Source: Yersinia alsatica (GTDB taxonomy: Bacteria; Pseudomonadota; Gammaproteobacteria; Enterobacterales; Enterobacteriaceae). Taken from it: a DNA stretch of 64,000 nucleotides. This document shows, one piece after another, positions 25,436 through 34,613 of the stretch. Under the pieces are notes generated by a model, which saw nothing but the letters and a program-made list of their open reading frames with translations, searched no databases and was not told the DNA's origin. The first letter of the stretch is position 1. The number at the start of each line of letters is the position of its first letter. The DNA lies in contig NZ_CABHWW010000039.1 in the NCBI RefSeq assembly GCF_902170305.1, positions 1 through 64,000 of the forward strand, read 5' to 3'. Both the position numbers and the translations under genes were made by a program.

Positions 25436-26263
25436 ATGAAAACTGGCCTGTATTCCCTGATATTAGGATGCAATACCCTTTTGCTTCCTCTCGCCTTCCC
25501 GTCAATTAGCCTAGCGCAGCCAATAGCGGCTGAAAATATTAGCCAATGGCAAGGATTTAATGCCCCAACCGGCATCGCCACCGCAAAAGATGGAACGGTC
25601 TATGTGACTAACTGGGGCGGTAATAGCGTCGAAAGAATCGCACCTGATGGCTCCCGTAGCGTTTTTCTGACTGGAATATCCTCGCCAGCAGGTATTGTCA
25701 TTGATAACGATGGCACCCTTTTCGTGGCATCCTATTCCGGTGACTATATCGAGGCCATAGCGCCCGACGGGGCCAGAAAACGACTGGTTGAGGGACTTGC
25801 CACTCCAACTGGACTGGCCCTTGCGGCTAATGGTCAACTGCTCGTGGCCAATAGAGCAGCCGGTCAGATTCTGTCGATCAATAAATCAAACGGCCAACAG
25901 CGTGTTGTTGCCCGCTCACTATCCCTGCCGGTAGGCGTTGTGGAAATGAAAGACGGCAGTCTGGTTTCGTCGCAGTACGGCGGGCGAGTGACCCGGATTA
26001 AACCCGATGGAACCACACAGGAGCTGGGGAAAGACTTTACCCGACCGGGTGTAGGTATTCTGGCTGATGGCGATGATGCCGTTTTTGTCATTGATAATGG
26101 GGCTAACGTGGTACGGCGGGTTTCATTCTCAGGGCAGACACAGACCATCGGCCCGGAAATGACTGGCGGTAGCGCGGTCGCACTGGGTTGGGGCAATAGC
26201 AACGAACTACTGGCAGGCGCTTGGGGCAGCAATCGGATTTACCGTATCCAGTTGACGCGTTAG
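25436..26263 (+). CDS. Secreted beta-propeller protein (SMP-30/NHL-like)
   Basis: A 275-residue exported protein. The signal peptide is residues ~1-27 (LLLPLAFPSISLAQ). The rest contains about six blade-like repeats of 40 residues, with recurrent patterns such as PTGIATAKDGTVYVTNWGGNSVERIAPDG, PAGIVIDNDGTLFVASY and PTGLALAANGQLLVANR, typical of NHL and SMP-30/gluconolactonase propellers. A periplasmic lactonase or ligand-binding role is possible, but I cannot assign catalytic residues. A TTG at 25427 is in frame; the ATG at 25436 after AAGG is preferred. A LysR gene lies divergently upstream. Confidence 0.75.
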   Translation: MKTGLYSLILGCNTLLLPLAFPSISLAQPIAAENISQWQGFNAPTGIATAKDGTVYVTNWGGNSVERIAPDGSRSVFLTGISSPAGIVIDNDGTLFVASYSGDYIEAIAPDGARKRLVEGLATPTGLALAANGQLLVANRAAGQILSINKSNGQQRVVARSLSLPVGVVEMKDGSLVSSQYGGRVTRIKPDGTTQELGKDFTRPGVGILADGDDAVFVIDNGANVVRRVSFSGQTQTIGPEMTGGSAVALGWGNSNELLAGAWGSNRIYRIQLTR

Positions 26264-26284
26264 CCTGAACAACAGAGACAAAGA

Positions 26285-26316
26285 CGCGGCCAAGAGAGTT
26301 CGGCCGCGTTTGTTTC
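26285..26316 (+). terminator. Terminator between the propeller gene and malI
   Basis: Eight-base arms ACGCGGCC (26285-26292) and GGCCGCGT (26303-26310) are followed by TTGTTTCT. The convergent malI gene ends 33 bases later. Confidence 0.8.
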
Positions 26317-26349
26317 TGCCTGTAGTGACCGACAAGGTGATCGTTGCGA

Positions 26350-27381
26350 TCAGGCCGAACCACGGCGGATCAGCACCGGCGGTAATATGACACTTTGTAG
26401 TTGCAAATCGACCCCAGCGATCCGTTGTAGCAGCCGCTGGCCGGCGCTGTAGCCAATCTCTCTGGCAGAACTGGTGATAAAGGTTAACGGCGGCTCGGTG
26501 AGTTCGGCTTCCGGAACATCACCAAAACCAATCAATGCCACTTGCTGATCGAGATAAGTATCCACCCCGGCACTGCCAATAGTCCTGCCAGTACGTAAAA
26601 TACCAAAATAAGCCCCTAAGGCAACTGACGCCTGATGGCACACAATGGCGCTGACATTGGGATGATGGCGCAATAACTCTTCCGCTGCATCGGCGGCTGC
26701 TTGTTGGTGGCTATCACACTCTACCACCCACTCTGAGCGAAACGGCAGCCCATATTGCACCAAGGTGGCACAAAAGCCCCCTAGCCGCTCAGCACGCGTC
26801 AATGAGTGCGAATGCCCGCCCAGATAAGCTATTTGCCGATGACCGCGCTCAATAAGAAACTCCGTGGCCATTTTAGCCGCTTGCATATTGTCTGGCCGCA
26901 CCACGTCCACGCCATCCAACACATTCGATCGCGCTGCACAAATCAGCGGGATATCATGCTCGGCGGCTTTTTCTTGCAATCCCATTTCCCGTTTGGCACC
27001 GCCCCCCAGCACCAAGCCATCAACCCCTTGGTCAATCAGCGTATCAAAACAACGCAATAGCCCTTTCCCTTCGCGACCACTTTGGGTCAAAAACAACAGC
27101 TTGCCCTCGGCTTCAATGGCCTGACTCAATCCCGCGGTCATCTCGGCATAAAAGGGATCGCCGATATCGCGCACGATCAAACCAATCACGCCAGACTCCC
27201 CGCCGCGTAATTGGGCCGCCTGACGGTTACGCACATAACCTAATTGTTCTATTGCCTGATTAACCCGGTCGGAAGTAGCCGGAGAAATACGCCCTTTGCC
27301 ACTAATAGCGAGTGAAACCGTCGCGACTGAGACGCCCGCAAATTTGGCCACATCGGTAATTGTCGTTTTTTTAATTGTCAT
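26350..27381 (-). CDS. malI: MalI, LacI-family repressor of malXY
   Basis: A 343-residue LacI/GalR repressor. The helix-turn-helix is at residues ~8-27 (ITDVAKFAGVSVATVSLAISG), with the hinge helix following (RNRQAAQLRGG). The periplasmic-binding-protein-like domain fills the rest. The sequence fits E. coli MalI, and the gene is divergent from malX, as there. MalI represses malX and malY; its inducer is unknown. Two palindromes centred on AAACGTTT in the malI-malX gap are its likely operators. Confidence 0.93.
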   Translation of the reverse strand: MTIKKTTITDVAKFAGVSVATVSLAISGKGRISPATSDRVNQAIEQLGYVRNRQAAQLRGGESGVIGLIVRDIGDPFYAEMTAGLSQAIEAEGKLLFLTQSGREGKGLLRCFDTLIDQGVDGLVLGGGAKREMGLQEKAAEHDIPLICAARSNVLDGVDVVRPDNMQAAKMATEFLIERGHRQIAYLGGHSHSLTRAERLGGFCATLVQYGLPFRSEWVVECDSHQQAAADAAEELLRHHPNVSAIVCHQASVALGAYFGILRTGRTIGSAGVDTYLDQQVALIGFGDVPEAELTEPPLTFITSSAREIGYSAGQRLLQRIAGVDLQLQSVILPPVLIRRGSA

Positions 27382-27499
27382 AACCGCTGATAAGCATTGT
27401 TAACGTAGTCTGGTCAATCTTCGTACTTCAGCACGAAGCCCAATACATCTGGATAAATGTTACACCCACAGCCTCAAATTCATCCTACAAAACACGCCA

Positions 27500-27516
27500 A
27501 GTTAAACGTTTAATCT
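27500..27516. promoter_or_regulatory. MalI operator candidate 1
   Basis: The palindromic core TTAAACGTTTAA (27502-27513) with AGATT-like flanks resembles the E. coli MalI operator (a palindrome around AAACGTTT). It lies 119 bases from the malI start and about 200 from malX. Confidence 0.65.
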
Positions 27517-27576
27517 GATGATTTACTCTAATACAAAAATAGGATCCGTAATTGTGACTTGTCGCTCATATTATCT

Positions 27577-27594
27577 GGGTTAAACGTTTTATCT
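27577..27594. promoter_or_regulatory. MalI operator candidate 2
   Basis: GGTTAAACGTTTTATC matches the E. coli MalI operator more closely than site 1. The two sites are 78 bases apart centre to centre, which would suit separate control of malI and malX or binding across the intervening DNA. Confidence 0.7.
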
Positions 27595-27712
27595 TGTTTT
27601 ACCTCCAGACAGGGAGACGATAGACCCGCCATGGCACCGCAATCAATATCAGCGGGTGGCGTTTTTAATATCAGCATTTTTAACATCAGGTGTGTTAAGC
27701 ACAGGAGTCACT

Positions 27713-29323
27713 ATGTCAGCGGTAAAAAAACAAAAAATTACGCTGTGGGAGTTTTTCCAAAGTTTAGGGAAAACCTTCATGCTACCCGTCGCCCTGCTCT
27801 CCTTCTGTGGGATCATGCTGGGTATCGGCAGTTCACTCAGCAGCAAAGATGTCATCACTCTCTTGCCATTCATTGGTCATCCTGCCTTCCAGCTATTATT
27901 TACCTGGATGAGTAAAGTTGGCTCATTTGCCTTTAGCTTTTTGCCGGTGATGTTCGCTATCGCCATCCCTCTGGGTATGGCGCGCGAAAACAAAGGTGTG
28001 GCGGCTTTCTCTGGTTTTGTCGGCTTTGCGGTACTGAATCTGGCCACCAACTTTTACCTCACCACCAGCGGTGTGTTGCCGACGACCGATCCATTGGTAC
28101 TGAAAACCCATAACATTCAGAATATTTTGGGTATTCAGTCTATCGATACCGGTATTTTGGGTGCAGTCATTGTCGGGGTTATTGTTTACCTGCTCCATGA
28201 GCGCTTCAACACCATACGCCTACCTGATGCATTAGCTTTCTTTGGCGGCACCCGCTTTGTCCCAATTGTCACAACCGTGGTGCTCGGGCTGGTTGGTTTA
28301 TTGATCCCGCTGATCTGGCCTTGGTTTGCTGCCGGTATTAATGGATTAGGCCGCTTGATCAATGGTGCCGGGATGTTTGGCCCAATGATTTTCGGTAGTG
28401 GCGAGCGCTTATTACTGCCCTTTGGTTTACACCATATATTGGTGGCGCTGATTCGCTTCACTGAAGCAGGCGGTACCATGGATGTTTGCGGTCATAGTGT
28501 TAGTGGTGCATTAACCATCTTCCAGGCGCAATTATCCTGCCCGACCACCACTGGCTTCTCTGAAAGCGCAACACGCTTCTTGTCTCAGGGCAAAATGCCG
28601 GCCTTTCTTGGTGGTTTGCCGGGTGCGGCACTGGCCATGTATCACTGCGCCAAACCTGAAAACCGTCATAAAATTAAAGGATTGCTGATTTCTGGTGTCG
28701 TGGCCTGTGTGGTCGGCGGCACTACCGAACCGATTGAATTCCTGTTCCTGTTTGTTGCGCCATTCCTCTATCTTATTCATGCCATCCTGACCGGTCTGGG
28801 CTTTACCGTCATGGCCTTACTGGGTGTCACCATCGGCAATACTGACGGCAATATCATTGATTTCGTGGTGTTCGGCATTCTGCATGGCACCGCCACCAAA
28901 TGGTACTGGGTGCCGGTAGTGGCGGGGATCTGGTTTGTGGCTTACTACATGATCTTCCGTTTTGCTATTCAGCACTTCAATATCAAAACACCGGGACGTG
29001 AGAGTGAAACCACCGCCAGTAGCAATGCTGAAAAAGCCGCCAGTAGCGCAGTTACCGGCAAATCCGGCTATAACTCTCCGGCTATCCTCACCGCGTTGGG
29101 TGGTGCAGATAATATTGTCTCATTAGATAACTGTATTACTCGCTTACGTATGTCAGTGAAAGATATGAGTCTGGTAGACAAAGAAGCTCTGAAAGCCAAC
29201 CGAGCCATCGGGGTTATTCAACTCAACGATCACAACCTTCAAGTGGTTATTGGCCCGCAAGTGCAATCAGTGAAAGATGAATTAGACTCACTGATAGGCA
29301 ATGAACAATTTGCCACGTCCTAA
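27713..29323 (+). CDS. malX: PTS permease MalX (maltose/glucose-type IICB)
   Basis: A 536-residue IICB permease that matches E. coli MalX. The IIC domain covers residues ~1-420 (GKTFMLPVALLSFCGIMLGIGSSL, FGLHHILVALIRF, and the GGTTEPIEF motif). The IIB domain carries SLDNCITRLRMSV with the phosphorylated Cys. No IIA is fused; EIIA-Glc is the known partner of this family. MalX can carry glucose and maltose, although its natural substrate is unclear. The ATG at 27713 follows AGGAG with five bases; an open frame from 27656 has no site. It forms an operon with malY and is repressed by MalI. Confidence 0.94.
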   Translation: MSAVKKQKITLWEFFQSLGKTFMLPVALLSFCGIMLGIGSSLSSKDVITLLPFIGHPAFQLLFTWMSKVGSFAFSFLPVMFAIAIPLGMARENKGVAAFSGFVGFAVLNLATNFYLTTSGVLPTTDPLVLKTHNIQNILGIQSIDTGILGAVIVGVIVYLLHERFNTIRLPDALAFFGGTRFVPIVTTVVLGLVGLLIPLIWPWFAAGINGLGRLINGAGMFGPMIFGSGERLLLPFGLHHILVALIRFTEAGGTMDVCGHSVSGALTIFQAQLSCPTTTGFSESATRFLSQGKMPAFLGGLPGAALAMYHCAKPENRHKIKGLLISGVVACVVGGTTEPIEFLFLFVAPFLYLIHAILTGLGFTVMALLGVTIGNTDGNIIDFVVFGILHGTATKWYWVPVVAGIWFVAYYMIFRFAIQHFNIKTPGRESETTASSNAEKAASSAVTGKSGYNSPAILTALGGADNIVSLDNCITRLRMSVKDMSLVDKEALKANRAIGVIQLNDHNLQVVIGPQVQSVKDELDSLIGNEQFATS

Positions 29324-29380
29324 CTCGATAATCCGTTAAGCTATTACTAAAGACCGATTATTTGCCCATCAAGACCCAAC

Positions 29381-29421
29381 GTATTTGACCTGGCGGCTAA
29401 CCCGCCAGCGGCGTCAAATAC
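29381..29421 (+). repeat. Long two-part hairpin between malX and malY
   Basis: The outer arms GTATTTGAC (29381-29389) and GTCAAATAC (29413-29421) enclose inner arms CTGGCGG (29390-29396) and CCGCCAG (29402-29408) with a five-base loop and a CGGC bulge. It ends 29 bases before the malY ATG. No T tract follows, so it probably shapes mRNA stability or MalY translation rather than ending transcription. Confidence 0.8.
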
Positions 29422-29450
29422 CGCGGGTCTCTTTGATAAGCGAGATGCGA

Positions 29451-30629
29451 ATGTTTGATTTCTCCACCCCTGTCGATCGCCACGGCACTTGGTGTACCCA
29501 ATGGGACTACATTGCTGACCGTTTTGGCGCCGCAGACTTGCTGCCCTTTACTATCTCGGATATGGACTTCCCCACCGCACCGGTTATTTTACAGGCGCTA
29601 AATCAGCGCATTGAGCATGGGGTGTTGGGCTACAGTCGCTGGCAGCATGAAGATTTTCTGGGCGCAGTTCGTCATTGGTATCAGCAACGTTTTCATTGCC
29701 ATATTGATACCTCAATGGCGGTTTATGGCCCATCGGTGATTTATATGGTGGCCCAGTTGATTCGCTGCTGGTCAGCACCTAGCGATTTCATCGTCACCCA
29801 TACCCCGGCTTATGATGCTTTTTACAAAGTGATCCTGGGCAATCAGCGTCAATTACTGAGTTGCCCGCTGCATAAAGTCGATAACCAGTGGCAATGTGAC
29901 ATGGCCCATCTGGAGGCTTTGCTGGCGCGCCCTCAGACTAAAATTTTGCTACTGTGTAGCCCACATAACCCAACCGGTAAAGTCTGGACACCGCAAGAGC
30001 TGGCGCAGATGGCCGAGTTATGTGAACGTCATCAGGTCAAAGTTATCAGTGATGAGATCCACATGGACATGACCTGGGGTGATCAGGTTCATACGCCGTG
30101 GAGTGAGGTTGGTCAAACACCTTGGGCGTTACTGACCTCTGGCTCCAAGACGTTTAATATTCCCGCGCTAACCGGCGCTTACGGTTTTATCAGCGACACT
30201 GAAACCCGCGATATCTATACCCAGATGTTAAAGGGCCGAGATGGCCTCTCTTCCCCGGCGGTGCTGGCAATCGTCGCGCATATTGCCGCGTATCGGCAGG
30301 CAGAGCCTTGGCTGGATGAATTGCGCCACTATCTGCAAGCTAATCTGGCTTATGTTGCCCAGCGGTTGAATGAAGCCTTCCCGACATTGGACTGGCAACC
30401 GCCACAGGCAACCTATTTGGCATGGATAGATTTGCGTCCACTGAATCTTGATGATCACCAATTACAGAATGTGCTGATCGAGCAACAGAAAGTCGCCATT
30501 ATGCCCGGCTTTACCTATGGTGAAGAGGGCCGCGGTTTCCTGCGCCTCAATGTCGGCTGCCCGCGCAGTAAAGTGGTAGCCGGTATGGATAAGCTGATTG
30601 CTGGCATCCAATTTTTGCAAGGAAAATAG
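29451..30629 (+). CDS. malY: MalY, PLP-dependent cystathionine beta-lyase and maltose-regulon modulator
   Basis: A 392-residue PLP enzyme of aminotransferase fold type I that matches E. coli MalY. Signatures are TISDMDFPTAP, PHNPTGKVW, ISDEIHMDM and the PLP lysine in LTSGSKTFNIPALTGAYG. MalY cleaves cystathionine to homocysteine and also binds and restrains the activator MalT. The ATG at 29451 gives MFDFSTPVDRHGTWCTQWDY, as in E. coli; an upstream frame from 29385 runs through the hairpin and is not credible. A strong terminator follows. Confidence 0.94.
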   Translation: MFDFSTPVDRHGTWCTQWDYIADRFGAADLLPFTISDMDFPTAPVILQALNQRIEHGVLGYSRWQHEDFLGAVRHWYQQRFHCHIDTSMAVYGPSVIYMVAQLIRCWSAPSDFIVTHTPAYDAFYKVILGNQRQLLSCPLHKVDNQWQCDMAHLEALLARPQTKILLLCSPHNPTGKVWTPQELAQMAELCERHQVKVISDEIHMDMTWGDQVHTPWSEVGQTPWALLTSGSKTFNIPALTGAYGFISDTETRDIYTQMLKGRDGLSSPAVLAIVAHIAAYRQAEPWLDELRHYLQANLAYVAQRLNEAFPTLDWQPPQATYLAWIDLRPLNLDDHQLQNVLIEQQKVAIMPGFTYGEEGRGFLRLNVGCPRSKVVAGMDKLIAGIQFLQGK

Positions 30630-30659
30630 CTACTCTTAACCAGAAACTTGATTCTTGTG

Positions 30660-30687
30660 CGCCACTCTATCCCAGAGTGGCGTTTTA
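30660..30687 (+). terminator. Rho-independent terminator after malY
   Basis: Perfect nine-base arms CGCCACTCT (30660-30668) and AGAGTGGCG (30674-30682) are followed by TTTTATC. Confidence 0.92.
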
Positions 30688-30785
30688 TCCCTTCCCCGGC
30701 ATCATCCCTACTGATAATCAAATAAAAGATATACTATTGAGCCACCTAATGGGACGAGGTCAATTTATATGCGCCGGGCCAGTCA

Positions 30786-31496
30786 ATGAAAAAGAAAGAA
30801 TTTATTGCGCAGGATTTACTGAGCAAAATGTACCAATATGGTGAAAACTTACCTGAAAAGTTACCGCCAGAACGCCAGTTGGCCGAGGAGTACGGCGTGT
30901 CGCGTTTTACTATTCGTAAAGCGTTGGAAAAACTGGCAGCCATTGGTGCAGTGCATATGGTGCAAGGCGCGGGGATCTTCATCAACCCCGGTGTTGGTAA
31001 TAATCCGCTCGTGTATAACTCAATCACTGAAAAGAAATTCAACCAAATCAGCTTCCGTCTGATTAATCTGCATAAGCGCCGCCCCGATAATGAAGAGCAA
31101 CAAATATTTAATCTCACTGCAGATGATTTTATCTGGGCATTTTCGCGTTTGCGTTACATTGATAACCGCAAAGTTCAAATTGAGAATTCCCGCATGCCGG
31201 TGTCAGCCTTCCCTGATTTAACACCCAAAGTCATCGAAAGCTCGATCCAGCAATATATCCTCAGCAAAGGTTATCGCCTGTCTCACTCATTAACCCACTA
31301 TCAGGCAATTAATATCAATAAAGAGCAGGCTGAATTACTCGGATGCAAGAAAGGCATTGCCGCCATGCATATCCTGAACCGAGGAATTTTGCAGGACGGC
31401 AGTGTCTATACTTTCAGTGATATCGTCGATATCGACTATTCCTGTACCTATATCATTCCATTCAATCAGGACAACCTGAAATTTCGCCAAAGCTGA
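30786..31496 (+). CDS. GntR-family regulator (HutC/UTRA subfamily)
   Basis: A 236-residue regulator. The winged helix is at residues ~5-68 (LPPERQLAEEYGVSRFTIRKALEKLAAIGAVHMVQGAGIFI), and a UTRA ligand-binding domain covers ~85-230. UTRA regulators usually bind sugar phosphates or amino sugars and repress PTS or catabolic genes. It is convergent with a mannonate-dehydratase-like gene and close to an EIIBC gene, so these are the likely targets. The start at 30786 gives the usual length. Confidence 0.85.
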   Translation: MKKKEFIAQDLLSKMYQYGENLPEKLPPERQLAEEYGVSRFTIRKALEKLAAIGAVHMVQGAGIFINPGVGNNPLVYNSITEKKFNQISFRLINLHKRRPDNEEQQIFNLTADDFIWAFSRLRYIDNRKVQIENSRMPVSAFPDLTPKVIESSIQQYILSKGYRLSHSLTHYQAININKEQAELLGCKKGIAAMHILNRGILQDGSVYTFSDIVDIDYSCTYIIPFNQDNLKFRQS

Positions 31497-31531
31497 GCTG
31501 GATACCCGTCAATGCCTTATGCCACCGCCCT

Positions 31532-32731
31532 CTAAGGCGTATGAATGGTGCCATTTGGTAGGCGGCTTTGCGTCCATTCATGAGGCCGATAAACTACTGG
31601 GAATTCATTCGCTAGTTTGCCATCAAAATCAACGCCAATTCCGGCTTGCTCAATCGGATAGAAATACCCTGACTCCGGGACCACAGCTCCGGGGAAAACA
31701 TGGGTGGTGTTGGTCGGATAGGCCACAAATTCCTGAATTGCCGCATTGTGCAGGTAAATATTTAGATGTGTATTAACTGCCGCACCAATGGGGGTCATAT
31801 CCGGCGGACAATGCCAGGCGAGCCGCACGCCAAAACTTTGGCAGAAACTGCCCAATTTTAATGCCGGCGTAATCCCGCCAATCTGCGAAACATGGCAGCG
31901 CAGGAAATCGATGCGGCGATGAATAATCAGATCTTTCCATTCTGCGGGGTTATTAAATAGCTCACCGGTGGCAAGAGGAACCGCAGTCTGATGACGAATC
32001 TGCTCCAGCCATTCATTCTGATTAGGCGGCAAAATATCTTCAATATAGTAAGGCCGGAAAGCTTCTAACTGCTTGGCGAATTGCACGGCTTGCTGTGGGA
32101 ACAGACGCTCATGGACATCATGTAATATATGGAATTGATTGCCATATTTTTCGCGCAGCGCCTTGAACATTGCCAGCGTGTTATCCATATATTGGTCTTG
32201 GTCATAATAGGCCCCTTCCGTTGGCTCACGAGTGACATGTAAATTTTCAGCATTGCCGCCATAGAAACCCAACTGACAGCGAATATGCCGATACCCTTGC
32301 GCCAGAAGTTTATCCACCTCAAGGTAGAGCCCTTCGAGAGTATCGCTGGCGGCATGGCTATATACCGCAATAGCATCTTTCGATTTACCACCAAACAGCT
32401 GATACAGCGGCATATCAGCTAACTTACCTTTAATATCCCACAGCGCCATATCAATGCCTGCGATAGCATTGTTAATCACCGGGCCGTTGCGCCAATAAGC
32501 ATTGACCATCATCATCTGCCATAAATCTTCAATATTATTGGCATCACGTCCCAGTAATAATGGCCGCAGATATTCATCCACCATCACTTTAACCGCCAAA
32601 GGACGCTGCTGAAATGTGGCACAACCCAAGCCAACCACCCCTTTATCGGTTTCAATTTTAACCACCACCAAATTATGGCGATCAGGTCGAGTTATTTGAC
32701 ATTCAATGCCAGTGATTAATGTGGGTTGCAT
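31532..32731 (-). CDS. Enolase-superfamily sugar-acid dehydratase (ManD/RspA-like)
   Basis: A 399-residue enolase-superfamily enzyme that aligns with RspA and the D-mannonate dehydratase (ManD) group. The N-terminal capping domain is followed by a barrel. Visible are [49 protein letters not shown] (acid/base and metal region), [11 protein letters not shown] and [10 protein letters not shown] (metal-ligand Glu residues), and [12 protein letters not shown]. Such enzymes dehydrate hexonates to 2-keto-3-deoxy acids, though many RspA-like members show low or no activity. The ATG at 32731 follows AAGGAG with six bases. It is divergent from a PTS permease gene, and that pairing is odd because ManD acts on unphosphorylated acids. 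Confidence 0.82.
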   Translation of the reverse strand: MQPTLITGIECQITRPDRHNLVVVKIETDKGVVGLGCATFQQRPLAVKVMVDEYLRPLLLGRDANNIEDLWQMMMVNAYWRNGPVINNAIAGIDMALWDIKGKLADMPLYQLFGGKSKDAIAVYSHAASDTLEGLYLEVDKLLAQGYRHIRCQLGFYGGNAENLHVTREPTEGAYYDQDQYMDNTLAMFKALREKYGNQFHILHDVHERLFPQQAVQFAKQLEAFRPYYIEDILPPNQNEWLEQIRHQTAVPLATGELFNNPAEWKDLIIHRRIDFLRCHVSQIGGITPALKLGSFCQSFGVRLAWHCPPDMTPIGAAVNTHLNIYLHNAAIQEFVAYPTNTTHVFPGAVVPESGYFYPIEQAGIGVDFDGKLANEFPVVYRPHEWTQSRLPNGTIHTP

Positions 32732-33055
32732 GCAACGCTCCTTGACAGCACTCAAGTAACCACTCTTTCGACGGGTTACAAGCTATGCGAAAATAAATAA
32801 ATTTGTATGAAGTATTTGCTGATTTCACCTTATTTCGCCGGGCGTTGTAAACCTTAAATTTAAATGTTTTTTTTGGTCTGTAATTCACGCTATTTATCAT
32901 AAAAAACCATACCAATTTACTGAAAACACCCTCAGATAAGCTCAACACACCGAATAGTGTGATACAGAGCATGATTTATTGGTTTGTTTTTAATATTTAG
33001 TAAATCTATTATCTTTCACAGTTAATAAAAATAATTATTCAGGTGCGAGGGCTTT
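32732..33055. promoter_or_regulatory. Divergent promoter region of the ManD-like and EIIBC genes
   Basis: This AT-rich 324-base spacer must hold both promoters. Separated ACCAAT (near 32911) and ATTGGT (near 32979) arms and a CRP-like TGTGATACAGAGCATGA near 32959 are the only hints; neither is convincing. I see no gene. Confidence 0.35.
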
Positions 33056-34444
33056 ATGGGCAGGACTGAGGCATGTCAATTAATAATCAAACTGGTTGGT
33101 GGACAGAAGAATATAAATAAAGTCTGGCACTGCATGACGCGCCTGCGTTTTGATTTAATTGATGATAGTCAAGTTGACTGGGAAAAAATCAAAGCATTAC
33201 CCGGCGTATTAGGGGCGCAAAACCAGAGCGACCAGGTGCAAATTATTATCGGGCCCAAGGTTAATGCCTGGTATCAGGATATTGTTGATAACCTGGAACC
33301 TGAAGAAAATAAACCTTCAACCGCCCCTAAGGCGCGCAAAAGCCTGATCTCGCTGTTTATGGATACCGTTTCTGGCGTATTCGGCCCTATCGTGCCAGCA
33401 ATTGCCGGTGCGGGGATGATTAAAGGCTTATTGGCAGGATTGATCGCGCTGAAAATCATCTCGGCCAAAAGCGATACCGTCATGATTATTGACTTAATTG
33501 CCAGTGGCGTATTCTATTTTCTGCCCTTCTTCCTTGCCGTCTCTGCGGCCAAAATATTTAAAACTAACGAATATCTGGCTGCCGCAGTTGCAGCTTGTCT
33601 GATGTACCCCACACTGATTGATGCCGCCAAAGCACTGGCGGCACATACTCCGGGCGCCGTTAACGTCATCTATTTTATGGACATTGTTCCGGTGTCGGTA
33701 TTTAACTATTCCGCTAGCGTAATACCGGTTATTTTCTCGATTCTGGCACTGAGTTACATTCATCGCTGGGTCGATAAAATTATGCCCGATGTGCTGAAAA
33801 CCGTCTTTACCCCGACCCTAACCCTGTTTATCACCGCCCTGGTTTCATTAACACTGATTGGCCCTGCGGGGATTTATTTAGGCAAACTGCTGGCATTTTG
33901 TATTCAGGGATTATTTGATATTTCGTCAGTATTTGCTGGCTTTATTGTCGGGGCCATTCGCCCGGTCGCCATTCTGACCGGGATGCATCACGCCATGACG
34001 CCGATTGCATTGCAAAACTTTACTGACAAAGGTTTTGATATGTTGATGCCGATGATGTTTATGGCCAATATGGCTATTGCCGGTTCCACTTTTGCTATCT
34101 ATTTCCATGTTAAAACACGAGAAGAGAGAACCGTGGTACTGTCAGCGGCGGTTTCTGGCTTACTGGGAATAACCGAGCCAGCCCTGTTTGGGGTATTAAC
34201 CAAATACAAGAAAGCTTTTATTGCCACCACCATCAGTAGCTCCATCGCCTCTGCATTTATCGCCTTCTTCGGTGTCCGACTTTATGGCTATATTCTGTCG
34301 AGCATATTTAGCCTGCCCGCCTATATTGGCCCTTACTTTATCTATATTTTGCTGGGGGTCACTCTGGCGCTTGGGCTGTCCTTCACCCTCACTTATCTGC
34401 TGGTGGTGCGATCGGAAAAGAAACTCGTCGCGGTAGAGTCTTAG
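33056..34444 (+). CDS. PTS permease EIIBC (beta-glucoside/sucrose/trehalose family)
   Basis: A 462-residue permease with domain order IIB then IIC. The IIB Cys26 lies in KVWHCMTRLRFDL. The IIC domain (residues ~105-450) shows FGPIVPAIAGAGMIKGLLAG, AILTGMHHAMTPIALQNF and the GITEPALFGV motif. No IIA is fused, so EIIA-Glc is the probable phosphodonor. The substrate is unknown; the branch includes sucrose, trehalose, N-acetylmuramate and beta-glucoside carriers. No glycosidase or etherase is adjacent, only a ManD-like dehydratase and a GntR regulator. The start at 33056 has a GAGGG site five bases upstream. Confidence 0.87.
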   Translation: MGRTEACQLIIKLVGGQKNINKVWHCMTRLRFDLIDDSQVDWEKIKALPGVLGAQNQSDQVQIIIGPKVNAWYQDIVDNLEPEENKPSTAPKARKSLISLFMDTVSGVFGPIVPAIAGAGMIKGLLAGLIALKIISAKSDTVMIIDLIASGVFYFLPFFLAVSAAKIFKTNEYLAAAVAACLMYPTLIDAAKALAAHTPGAVNVIYFMDIVPVSVFNYSASVIPVIFSILALSYIHRWVDKIMPDVLKTVFTPTLTLFITALVSLTLIGPAGIYLGKLLAFCIQGLFDISSVFAGFIVGAIRPVAILTGMHHAMTPIALQNFTDKGFDMLMPMMFMANMAIAGSTFAIYFHVKTREERTVVLSAAVSGLLGITEPALFGVLTKYKKAFIATTISSSIASAFIAFFGVRLYGYILSSIFSLPAYIGPYFIYILLGVTLALGLSFTLTYLLVVRSEKKLVAVES

Positions 34445-34467
34445 TCGGTAATTAAAAATTGAGTGAG

Positions 34468-34505
34468 ATGATGGGTGGACTGTGTCGTTCACCCATCATT
34501 CATTT
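34468..34505 (+). terminator. Hairpin terminator after the EIIBC gene
   Basis: Ten-base arms ATGATGGGTG (34468-34477) and CACCCATCAT (34490-34499) are followed by TCATTTG. The T tract is short, so efficiency is uncertain. Confidence 0.65.
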
Positions 34506-34613
34506 GTGATGCTAATCACTTTTCTATGCAACAGGATGGATATTTTCATCGATTTGTTTTTATAATGTTCTGCACTTTACCTACTAACAGCAAAATCTAA
34601 GTGAGTGCACAAT

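Noticed and set aside
29385-29450. Upstream in-frame extension of malY
   Set aside because: It would run through a long hairpin and gives residues absent from the family; the ATG at 29451 matches the known N-terminus.
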